From Limnanthes douglasii subsp. nivea (taxonomy: Eukaryota > Streptophyta > Magnoliopsida > Brassicales > Limnanthaceae): a DNA stretch of 64,000 nucleotides. Location of the stretch: positions 69,774,352 through 69,838,351 of the forward strand of contig JAUPFV010000004.1 of the NCBI GenBank assembly GCA_036936605.1. Reading direction: 5' to 3'. The notes beneath the pieces were generated by a model that made no database searches, was not told the origin of the DNA, and saw only the letters and a list, made by a program, of their open reading frames with translations. The position numbers and the translations under genes were made by a program. This document shows, piece after piece, positions 24,400 through 34,982 of this stretch. How positions within the stretch are numbered: position 1 is the first letter of the stretch; each line of letters starts with the position of its first letter.

Positions 24400-25495
24400 C
24401 TGAATTATAGGAGTTTTGGTTAGTTTGTTTAACGTTGGTGTAGAACAACTGAATGTGGTACTGATATTATAACATATATAGCAATATCATGTAACTAACA
24501 TATCAGCGTATATGCATCGTGGTCTATTTTCAACACAAATAGCAAACTGTCATACCTAAACTATCAGGGTATATGGACTATTGGTCTGGTTTCAAACACA
24601 TATATCAACCTGTTATAGCTAACATATAAGGGTGTATGCAGCAAGGGGAAATGCTTTGAAACATATAGCAATATCACGTACCTAAACTATAAGGGTATAT
24701 GGATTAATGGTCTATGTATCAACACATATAGCAACATGCCATAACTAAGATATCAGGGTGTATGTTGTCAGGTTTAATCTACAAACACATCTAACCTATC
24801 AGGGTCTGTGCAGTGATCTAGCAACATCAAATCATAAAATTGCAGGCGACAAATCGCAAAGTGTTTCCATATAAATATCAGGGTTCATCACAGAGGTGGA
24901 AAAAAGAAATTACTCATCGGAATGTGAACGGAGCTGGTTTGGATGATTTGAATTGAGCAGAAGCATATGGTAATAAGTTTCCTGCAATTAACGTACATTA
25001 TATGAGAGTCTAGAATCGATTTCGAAAATGGAAAACGATTTTGAAACAAAAAAACTCACCTCTGTTACTGACCTGAGATACGGTTGGCTACGATTTTGGC
25101 TACGATTTCGAAATGTAAATCAGTTGTTATGAGGCTCAGATACGGTGGTCTAGGAGGCTGAGATACGGTTAGAAATCGGAGCTAGGAGGCTGAGACGGTT
25201 CAAAATCGGAGATACGAAACTCTGTATGAAACTGACGACGTTAAACTTCAGTTCTGAAACTCGCCGGTGATCGGAACACTCCGATAACGCGATTATATGG
25301 ATCGCCGGTGATTAAGTAAGGTAAACGGTGGTTCAACAGTGTCGTCGGAGGTGGTGTGATCAGCCGTGGTTTTTTGAAATGAAGAGACGTTCTTGGAAAA
25401 TGGTTTGTTTGTTAGGTTAGGAGAGAGGAGAGAGAAAGGGGGCTAATAAATTCAAAATTCAAAATTCAAAAGTAATTAAGAAGGTGCTGAAGCTA
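24400..25495 (-). other. Spliced 5' leader of the transposase gene, copy 1
   Basis: A leader intron is predicted from 25059 (AGAG|GTGAGT) down to 24400 (AATTCAG), leaving GGTACACA before the ATG. The upstream leader exon carries two ACCGGCGA motifs on the transcribed strand (plus-strand positions 25261-25268 and 25302-25309), as in the Ulp1 leader. Confidence 0.5.
24479..24790 (+). repeat. Five 62-63 bp tandem repeats in transposase leader intron, copy 1
   Basis: Consecutive modules start with TAGCAA or a close variant and contain CTAA, then CTATCAGGGTATATG, spaced 61-63 bp apart. The motif reads on the plus strand although the gene is on the minus strand. Confidence 0.8.
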
Positions 25496-25522
25496 AAAGG
25501 GGCCCTTTTTTTCACAAATCAA

Positions 25523-25531
25523 CCTTATATA
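25523..25531 (-). promoter_or_regulatory. TATA box of the transposase gene, copy 1
   Basis: TATATAAGG on the minus strand, about 150 bp inside the right end of the element. It mirrors the TATA box of the Ulp1 gene 115 bp inside the left end. Confidence 0.55.
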
Positions 25532-25652
25532 CTAGGTTGAGGGTAATCTTGGTATTAAAAAAAGAAAAGGTATTATAAGTGGATATGTTTAATGAGATGG
25601 GTATTAAGTGAGCATTAACCCATTTTTGGGTACTAGGTTGTAATAGGTTTGG

Positions 25653-25680
25653 TTAAAAGGTACTTAAGGTGTCATTTCCC
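25653..25680 (-). repeat. Right terminal inverted repeat (degenerate), copy 1
   Basis: On the minus strand it begins GGGAAATGACACCTTAAGTA and shares TACCTT at the same place as the left end. Confidence 0.65.
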
Positions 25681-25689
25681 TTGATATAA
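25681..25689. repeat. 9-bp target-site duplication, right side of MULE copy 1
   Basis: TTGATATAA, followed directly by the unit sequence seen after the empty site in units 1, 3, 4 and 5. Confidence 0.95.
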
Positions 25690-26043
25690 TATTTAAAAAA
25701 TGGTTGAAACCTCCTAAAAAACTATCTAATTTAAAAAGTCAATGAATTTGTAATATATATATATATGAACCGAAAAAAATCCAAAATTAAAAACAAAATT
25801 TTCAAACTTGAACTATTTATAAAAAACTTTAAAAGAAATATTCTAAAAAAAATCTATCCAATTTGCATTAACAAAATGATCCAACAAATATATAGGTTAT
25901 TTTTTTTGGTTCGATAATAAATGTAATTATACATAAAGAGGACGTTAATCAAGACATTTGTAAAAGGTAGTTGATTTACATATATGTGCACAAAACAACT
26001 TGGTGTCTTTTGGAAAACATCACACCCTTACAATTGGTGCGTA

Positions 26044-26062
26044 AAACCCTAATGTATATATA
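26044..26062 (+). promoter_or_regulatory. Telo-box plus TATA box of RRM gene, unit 2
   Basis: AAACCCTAA at 26044-26052 and TATATATA at 26055-26062, unchanged from unit 1. The MULE end lies only about 360 bp upstream, so this copy keeps its core promoter but has new upstream DNA. Confidence 0.5.
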
Positions 26063-26141
26063 CCGTTGGAGAGCACACATTTTGCATATCCAAGTAAAAA
26101 GAAAAGTGTTTCTCATCAGTGCATTTGTCAATTACATCCAA

Positions 26142-27295
26142 ATGAATTCCTCTGTAACAATTTGTTCTGTCCCTTCTCTTTATGAAAAAAATTATACTGT
26201 TTCAAAAGAATATTTTGAAGTTTTTTATGAAGTGGACATCATCCTTTTCACTAGATTCGTGTTGTACTTAGGGCGTGACATGGCAGAGTCAATCCAGGTG
26301 ATGGGATTCCTCCTATTTCTGGAACACGAGGATAAGACACGGAACTTGGTGGCTGACTTGTGCGAAGATGACGATGAAACAATCAGCGCCCTAGCAGAGG
26401 AAGTGTCCTTATGTCTTAGATGCATCAAGAGTGAAGAGTGGCCTTTCATTGAAGGGCACGACGAGGGTATGATCCCTATTATTCAAAGTAGACTAAGGAA
26501 CAAAAACCTTGATCTCAAATTCTTTCATTATCACCGAGTGGAGATCGTAGACACGGTTATGAAGAATGTGAACAACATTTGCTTGAGAGCATTTGCGGAT
26601 GTCATTGCCAATATTACACAAAATCATTGTGGCCAAGTCATTAACCCACCTAATATTCACCCATCCTCCCCTGAAAATGAGATGTTTAATGGCATAAGTA
26701 TCAGCCAATATGGATATAACCATCCGGACATTATGCAGTCAGAAATATGTGCCCTTCGGGAGAGGGATATTCTGGAGAGTCAAAGGAACAAATCACAAGC
26801 GGGAGAAACCTTTGAACCTGCAAATGATAGAACAATGTTTCTCACTTTCTCAAAAGGGTATCCTCTTTCACACATACAAGTCAGAGAATTTTTTACAAGG
26901 TCAGTATATCCCACATAATTTTGTAAAGTTCTTTAAAGGCCTGTCAATCAAAACATAATTCGTATAACAAAATTTTGAAAAAAGAAACTGTTACTTATTA
27001 ATGAAGTTAATTTCCAGTAAAAATGCATTTGTAGGTCAGTACATACATATAATCTGTCTCTGTGCTTTGCTCCTTCTGAAACTTTTTATACTAATGTTTA
27101 AAATACTGCTATAACAGGAAATTTGGGGATTGCATAGAAACTATTCATATGCAAAGAGTAGACGTACGTGAGCAGTCGCTGTATGCACGTGTTGTGCTCC
27201 GAACTGCTCCAATGCTCCAAGCAGTGCTTGGCGGAGTCGCCAAGGCCAAGTTCACTATTAATGGCAAGCATGTTCGGGTTCGCAAATATGTCTAA
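26142..27295 (+). CDS. RRM-domain protein, two exons, unit 2
   Basis: Exons 26142-26899 and 27118-27295; 311 aa. Exon 1 encodes the same protein as the other copies. In exon 2 one base change turns Ala into Val near the C terminus (GKHVRVRKYV). The reading frame is intact. The MULE sits upstream between this gene and the divergent remnants, so its expression could differ from that of the other copies. Confidence 0.75.
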
Positions 27296-28569
27296 ACCTA
27301 TCCGATAGTGTTGGAGGATTAATACATCATTCCGCCTTTGGTTCAAAGTGCAACAAATGAGTTTATTTTTTGTCCGTGTTTTAATTTTCTTTCAGTGTAG
27401 GGTTCTTCTTCTTCATTTATAAAAAATAAAATTTTGATGAAGATTTTGGTTTTAAAACAAAGTGTATGAGTATTGGTTGGAGATGGGTATTTTCTACCGT
27501 CCAAATACGTAATATAATAGGTTTTCTTTTTCATAACTTTCTTGGACTCCGTTTCCATATGTAGCATTTGATTTATCTTCAGTTTCAAATTATATTTTTT
27601 TATATTAAAAATCGGATATGGCCATGAGTAGAGCAACGACCATTTCTATGATAAAAGTTTTAATTATATTATTTTTTATTTAGTCCGTTGTTAATCAAAT
27701 AACGTTAGAAATCAAAATGCGCCACTTCAGACACAAAACACAATAAAAAAATAAAAAATAGAAAAAATGGGTAAACAATAATGTCTATCTCTGCGGATGC
27801 TAACTTAAGAAAAAACGTTTCACTGTGATAAAAGAATGTGACAATTATCTTTTCTATAACCCTAGAGATCTAGTTATAGTGGATTAAATGGATAACATAT
27901 AATGGTTGTTCGTGTAATGGATCTAATATTGTAAACCTCGTGAATAATGGACTCATTCTCAAAAAAATATTTTATATGATACAAATATCTTTTGGTCACT
28001 ATCACCAAATAAACGTTTCGTTCATCTTATTTTGTCAAATACCCTTAAGGCATCCACTTGATGGGAACCCCAATTCGTTTTAGAGAATCTCTTTTTTGTC
28101 TAAGTGATACAGCCTTAGAATTATATAAGTTGGATTCTCGTGTGTAGTTATTATATTTAGCAACAAAACAATATCTTTGGCTAAATATAATTGTATGTAA
28201 CTTAAAATATTATTATAAATTAACATTCTTATTTTTATATAACAAAATAAGAATTGTTTAGCAACCAACTTTTTTTATTTGTCATAATTTTATTTTAATT
28301 TTTCTTATTTATAAATTAAATATTTCTAATTGACCAATTAAAATATTAAAATTCTATTTATAAATTTAATATTTGTAATTAATTAATTATAATATTAAAT
28401 TTAAATAACGAGAGTTCTCTCGCCAAGTAAATTCAAATTATAAGCTAAAATAGATACTCAAACAAATAATATATATATATATAATGTTTACAAAAACTAG
28501 GCTTTATAAGAACAACTATTAAATACTATATTTATCAAAATTAATAAATCACATAAAATCTAACACATT

Positions 28570-31500
28570 TCAACAACCAATTTGGTGGGTCACTACTATT
28601 GAGATTGGTGGCTTTAAAAACAGCGTTAATGAATTTTTTTTATTCGATTTTTTGAATTGTTTATCTTGTTCACTATCCTTTAATTGCATAACTTCTCTAT
28701 TTTTTGACGAAGAAGATATAGTAAATTGAGAATTATTTGACTGAGAAAAAAATCTACCAAGACTAGGAATAACATTACCCGGTTTTAAACTAATCTTAAT
28801 ATTTGTTGAAACATTCGGATACGAATCAGATAAAGAAGTATCATAAGTTATGGTCAGTTATCGAACAGATAAAACCAAGTAACGAGAAATTTTGTACTAT
28901 AAATGGAGGGATACGTAAGATACCAAACCGAGTAAGAAGTAAATAATAGGTTTAGGTTTGATAGATGATTTATGTCAAAACCTTCATAAATATTTCTAAA
29001 CAACTTCTAATAACTAGTAGAATATACAAAAGATTGAAATACAAAAGAGAAACGTGAGTAAGCATGCAACAAAAAAAGAAGTTAAAATGTAATTAGAAAA
29101 TCTTTTATTATGTGTGTTCATCCAGCTTCATTCGATTTGACCATACTCTTGTTCAGTTAAATATTATGTTTTCTCGGTTACAAAAATTAAGGTGGTTTTT
29201 CAATGGTGGTTTTCAGACGAATGGGTTTTTCGAGTTTCTAAATATTAATATTTGTGAGGAAATTTAGAAACCATATAGATATTCTCGGAATTTTTGAGCT
29301 AAGCATTATACGATGAGTATTGTGCAGTATCCATTAGTAGTTAGATGGGTAGGAAATATGCAAACATTTAACAAATCTTGGATGAATCTAGAAAGAGGTA
29401 ATCAAAAACCCAATGATATACGGAAATAAAGAAACAGGCTTCTTCTTTTCTGTTTTGATAGATTAATTCATCAGTTTAGAAACACGAGTAGTATATCATC
29501 AGGAAACCCTTATTCATTTTCAACGAGTTGTGTTCGTCTTCAGTCATATTCTTCAAGGTTCTAAATAATTTACCAAAAAGTTAGTTTATAAATTATTTTT
29601 CCAAAATCTACACGAGAAGGTTTGTTCATTACTTGTTTGGAAGGTCTTTTTCTTTTAAGAACCATTTATGGATAAAAAGAAGAAACTTTATCGGTAGGGT
29701 TTTCAAACTGATTAAGTCTCTCTTTTTTTTTAACAAAAGATCATGAAAACAAAATTTTAGGCCCAACAAGGGGTTCATGAGAAGAGGAATTAATGTTAAT
29801 ACTACAGTTCAAATGGTGAAGTGTGAAGTAAGAATTTCTATTACGAAATTAGGGATTTACCAACAAATCAATAATATTTATTATATTATAACCATATTTT
29901 ATTAGAAATCAGAACATGCATGAAAAAGATAAAGAGAGGAATCGATGTAGAAAATACCTATCGAAAGGATTCGAATACGAAGATGGATTTTTCGATATAA
30001 TTATGGATTTACTTGCATAAAATCTGAGTCGTTTGATAAAAGTAGGATCAATGGTAAAATAGAGTTCATATATTTAAAAATAATAAAACGATTTAATTTT
30101 CTAAATAGTGAAATGATTTTTAAATGCTTCTGAATTCATAAGTGGTTAATATTATAATTAATTACACATATAAGTGATTTAGTAAAATTTTGTGAATGCC
30201 ATAACTTTTAAATAAAATTAACTCTTAATGTTACCTTCTTTACTTATTTAGTAGTGTTTAAAAATTGTTTTAGAAAATTAAATCATGGACTAGAGGAGCC
30301 GTTATAATCTTATATTCTATAGATGGTATATATAGTTTATAATGACGATGTAAATATATAGCTAAAATAACAAAAATATAACATGCATTTCATAAGAGAA
30401 AAACGAAAAACGAAAGACAGGGTCGAATATATACGAGATGATGATCACAAAAATACAAGATGCGGGTTGCGAAATAAAACACAAGTCCAAATTCATAGGG
30501 TGAAGAGAAAGTGAGCTAAAATGGAAAAAGAGAAGTGGAAAAGTATGATTAGGATTGTATGACAAAAATATTTTTGTACCAAAAATTCTGAAGAATGGAT
30601 AACAAAAACAAAAAATACAACTAAGAAGAAGGAGAATGATTAGGAGGAAATTATCGTTAAAACTATATTGTGGATATATTTGTAATTTTAAGAATGTATG
30701 ATATTTAAATAACAATATAAAATTTTATGAGATTTCGTTAGAAATTATTCAGTTGGAAAATCGAATTAAAAATCATTAGCTATTGATATTTCTGTTTAAA
30801 CAATAATCCTATTAAATATAAAAAAAATGGAAAACAATTCTCAACCCAATATTAAAGCATTCAAAATAAATTTTAATGATTTTTAGAGTAACATTAAAAT
30901 ATGAAACTGTTTTTTTTTTTTTTTTGACTTGGTTTTATATTTGTGTCGAATACATTATTCAGAGTTCCTAAAAATTGACATCCAATTTTTAAATAAGGTT
31001 TCATAAATAACCTCCTGCCAATTTTTAAATAAGGTGTCATCATGTTCACCAAAGGGATCCAATTTTCTGTTATTACGACTTTATAGATACTTAATTCAAC
31101 TCATGGTGAATATAGCCCTATTCTTTGATGGTATCAGACTTTATGTGGCTTCCCAATTGCTTTTAATACATCAAAAATTGCTTCCCTATTGTACATATAT
31201 TCAAGTAAGTTTGCTAGAGAAATCCACATGAGTTATGGAAGATTCATACTTAAGGTTAAAGTGAGGGTTTCATTTTAAAACTTCATATGCGGAAATGCTT
31301 AGGGTCGCAAAGGGAATGATTACAATCACATATGGACCCACATTTCATTAGAACTTGTGGACTTATCATAATTTGGCTATTAAGGAATGTTTTGAGTTGG
31401 ACTAAAATCTTGTCATGTCTTGTGTTGTATAGCAAATTGACATGTTGCTTCCTTTCTTGATACGAGCATTGATGTCAAGTGATTCTTTTAGTTTTCCAAT

Positions 31501-31808
31501 AGTCGCTTCTGCATAGGTTTGGGTATTTGAAATAGATTATTGGTTTTTATTTTTTTGTAAATAAAGGTTTATTGAAAACGTTATATGGGCCTAAGATTGA
31601 GTGTTTGATGAGTAAAATACTGTGATTTTGTGATAAAACTTACATTTTGTGGTTAATTGATCAGAAACTTGATTTGACAGAGGAGGAAAGTCCTCAACAT
31701 TCAATAAATCCGAAGTGTTTTCGGAAATAATTTTGGATCTCGTGAAGATAATTTGAAAGGAGGGTGATGGGCGGGTTTTCCTTTGTCGTGGGAGCTCGTC
31801 TCCTGCAT
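28570..31808 (-). pseudogene. Decayed minus-strand gene, unit 3, deleted centre
   Basis: The ATG fragment (31808) and the NLS-like fragment remain. The deletion removes the Lys/Glu-rich open stretch and part of the 104-codon segment. The GTTGATG to GTTGTG change near 29527, shared with unit 4, adds a further frameshift. Confidence 0.35.
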
Positions 31809-32411
31809 TCTTAATAATGTGAATAAAGAAATGGTGGTGGTCGGCGCAAAAAAAATTAAGAAAAAAATAAAGACTTCCATTCGGTTAGGTGTTCTACCGA
31901 ATTAGTAGCTTTTCAAAGATATATTTTTTTCCAAAACATATTATTCATAACATGTCACAAAAGCATTTATCTTTTTAAATATTTTAAACATTTAAAAACT
32001 ATATTAATAGATTAGATGTTTTAAAGAAAATGCCTCAAAACAAATTGATATAATATTTAAAAAATGGTTGAAACCTCCTAAAAAACTATCTAATTTAAAA
32101 AGTCAATGAATTTGTAATATATATATATATGAACCGAACAAAATCCAAAATTAAAAACAAAATTTTCAAACTTGAACTATTTATAAAAAACTTTAAAAGA
32201 AATATTCTAAAAAAAATCTATCCAATTTGCATTAATTAACAAAATGATCCAACAAATATATAGGTTATTTTTTTTGGTTCGATAATAAATGTAATTATAC
32301 ATAAAGAGGACGTTAATCAAGACATTTGTAAAAGGTAGTTGATTTACATATATGTGCACAAAACAACTTGGTGTCTTTTGGAAAACATCACACCCTTACA
32401 ATTGGTGCGTA

Positions 32412-32430
32412 AAACCCTAATGTATATATA
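32412..32430 (+). promoter_or_regulatory. Telo-box plus TATA box of RRM gene, unit 3
   Basis: AAACCCTAA at 32412-32420 and TATATATA at 32423-32430, unchanged from the other copies although the downstream gene is frameshifted. Confidence 0.5.
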
Positions 32431-32509
32431 CCGTTGGAGAGCACACATTTTGCATATCCAAGTAAAAAGAAAAGTGTTTCTCATCAGTGCATTTGTCAAT
32501 TACATCCAA

Positions 32510-33630
32510 ATGAATTCCTCTGTAACAATTTGTTCTGTCCCTTCTCTTTATGAAAAAAATTATACTGTTTCAAAAGAATATTTTGAAGTTTTTTATGAAG
32601 TGGACATCATCCTTTTCACTAGATTCGTGTTGTACTTAGGGCGTGACATGGCAGAGTCAATCCAGGTGATGGGATTCCTCCTATTTCTGGAACACGAGGA
32701 TAAGACACGGAACTTGGTGGCTGACTTGTGCGAAGATGACGATGAAACAATCAGCGCCCTAGCAGAGGAAGTGTCCTTATGTCTTAGATGCATCAAGAGT
32801 GAAGAGTGGCCTTTCATTGAAGGGCACGACGAGGGTATGATCCCTATTATTCAAAGTAGACTAAGGAACAAAAACCTTGATCTCAAATTCTTTCATTATC
32901 ACCGAGTGGAGATCGTAGACACGGTTATGAAGAATGTGAACAACATTTGCTTGAGAGCATTTGCGGATGTCATTGCCAATATTACACAAAATCATTGTGG
33001 CCAAGTCATTAACCCACCTAATATTCACCCATCCTCCCCTGAAAATGAGATGTTTAATGGCATAAGTATCAGCCAATATGGATATAACCATCCGGACATT
33101 ATGCAGTCAGAAATATGTGCCCTTCGGGAGAGGGATATTCTGGAGAGTCAAAGGAACAAATCACAAGCGGGAGAAACCTTTGAACCTGCAAATGATAGAA
33201 CAATGTTTCTCACTTTCTCAAAAGGGTATCCTCTTTCACACATACAAGTCAGAGAATTTTTTACAAGGTCAGTATATCCCACATAATTTTGTAAAGTTCT
33301 TTAAAGGCCTGTCAATCAAAACATAATTCGTATAACAAAATTTTGAAAAAAGAAACTGTTACTTATTAATGAAGTTAATTTCCAGTAAAAATGCATTTGT
33401 AGGTCAGTACATACATATAATCTGTCTCTGTGCTTTGCTCCTTCTGAAACTTTTTATACTAATGTTTAAAATACTGCTATAACAGGAAATTTGGGGATTG
33501 CATAGAAACTATTCATATGCAAAGAGTAGACGTACGTGAGCAGTCGCTGTATGCACGATGTTGTGCTCCGAACTGCTCCAATGCTCCAAGCAGTGCTTGG
33601 CGGAGTCGCCAAGGCCAAGTTCACTATTAA
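32510..33630 (+). pseudogene. RRM gene with frameshift in exon 2, unit 3
   Basis: Exon 1 (32510-33267) matches the other copies. In exon 2, which starts at 33486, an extra A at about 33558 changes the frame after SLYAR; translation then reads CCAPNCSN and stops at 33628-33630. The second half of the RRM, including KFTINGKHVRARKYV, is lost. The unshifted stop would be at 33662-33664. The promoter, exon 1 and both splice sites are unchanged, so the break is recent. A sequencing or assembly error of one base is the main alternative. Confidence 0.7.
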
Positions 33631-34833
33631 TGGCAAGCATGTTCGGGCTCGCAAATATGTCTAAACCTATCCGATAGTGTTGGAGGATTAATACATCATT
33701 CCGCCTTTGGTTCAAAGTGCAACAAATGAGTTTATTTTTTGTCCGTGTTTTAATTTTCTTTTAGTGTAGGGTTCTTCTTCTTCATTTATAAAAAATAAAA
33801 TTTTGATGAAGATTTTGGTTTTAAAACAAAGTGTATGAGTATTGGTTGGAGATGGGTATTTTCTACCGTCCAAATACGTAATATAATAGGTTTTCTTTTT
33901 CATAACTTTCTTGGACTCCGTTTCCATATGTAGCATTTGATTTATCATTCAGTTTCAAATTATATTTTTTTTTATTAAAAATCGGATATGGCCATGCATA
34001 GAGCAACGACCATTTCTATGATAAAAGTTTTAATTATATTATTTTTTATTTATTCCGTTGTTAATCAAATAACGTTAGAAATCAAAATGCGCCACTTCAG
34101 ACACAAAACACAATAAAAAAATCAAAAATAGAAAAAATGGGTAAACAATAATATCTATCTCTGCGGATGCTAACTTAAGAAAAAACGTTTCACTGTGATA
34201 AAAGAATGTGACAATTATCTTTTCTATAACCCTAGAGATCTAGTTATAGTGGATTAAATGGATAACATATAATGGTTGTTCGTGTAATGGATCTAATATT
34301 GTAAACCTCGTGAAAAATGGACTCATTCTCAAAAAATATTTTATATGATACCAATATCTTTTGGTCACTATCACCAAATAAACGTTTCGTTCATCTTATT
34401 TTGTCAAATACCCTTAAGGCATCCACTTGATGGGAACCCCAATTCGTTTTAGAGAATCTCTTTTTTGTCTAAGTGATACAGCCTTAGAATTATATAAGTT
34501 GGATTCTCGTGTGTAGTTATTATATTTAGCAACAAAACAATAGCTTTGGCTAAATATAATTGTATGTAACTTAAAATATTATTATAAATTAACATTCTTA
34601 TTTTTATATAACAAAATAAGAATTGTTTAGCAACCAGCTTTTTTTATTTGTCATAATTTTATTTTAATTTTTCTTATTTATAAATTAAATATTTCTAATT
34701 GACCTATTAAAATATTAAAATTCTATTTATAAATTTAATATTTGTAATTAATTAATTATAATATTAAATTTAAATAACGAGAGTTCTCTCGCCAAGTAAA
34801 TTCAAATTATAAGCTAAAATAGATACTCAAACA

Positions 34834-34838
<5 letters not shown>

Positions 34839-34896
<58 letters not shown>
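34839..34896. repeat. (TA)29 microsatellite, unit 4
   Basis: 58 bp of pure TA. The same locus has 10, 9, 7, 6 and 6 TA in units 1, 2, 3, 5 and 6. Confidence 0.95.
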
Positions 34897-34898
<2 letters not shown>

Positions 34899-34982
34899 GT
34901 TTACAAAAACTAGGCTTTATAAGAACAACTATTAAATTCTATATTTATCAAAATTAATAAATCAAATAAAATCTAACACATT

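Larger units (their letters stand above)
13001..25680. mobile_element. Mutator-like element (MULE) with Ulp1 gene, copy 1
   Basis: The element is 12,680 bp, flanked by the 9-bp duplication TTGATATAA and absent from four sister units. Its ends are weakly inverted: about 19 of the outer 28 positions match, with the core TACCTT shared, so it falls in the group of MULEs with short degenerate termini. It encodes a DUF1985/Ulp1 protease protein and a small acidic protein on the plus strand and a MuDR-type transposase on the minus strand. The two large genes run inward from the ends, as mudrA and mudrB do in maize MuDR. Plant MULEs carrying Ulp1-like domains are known (Kaonashi, CUMULE). GC content is clearly higher than in the surrounding array. 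Confidence 0.95.
7495..27664 (+). repeat. Tandem repeat unit 2, split by a MULE
   Basis: Unit 2 would be about 7.48 kb without the inserted element. The left part is 7495-13000, the right part 25681-27664, with the 12,680-bp MULE plus one copy of the 9-bp duplication between. It shares most variants with unit 1. A private A-to-G change near 12775 (AAGGAAATGG) is shared only with unit 6, the other MULE-bearing unit. Confidence 0.95.
27665..34034 (+). repeat. Tandem repeat unit 3, internally deleted
   Basis: 6.37 kb long. Relative to unit 1 it lacks 1188-2268 (1081 bp); the junction is at 28842, where GTATC runs straight into ATAAGTTATGG. The three bases ATC occur at both edges of the deleted piece in unit 1. 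It also shares several variants only with unit 4, such as TTAATTAAC near 32233. Confidence 0.95.
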
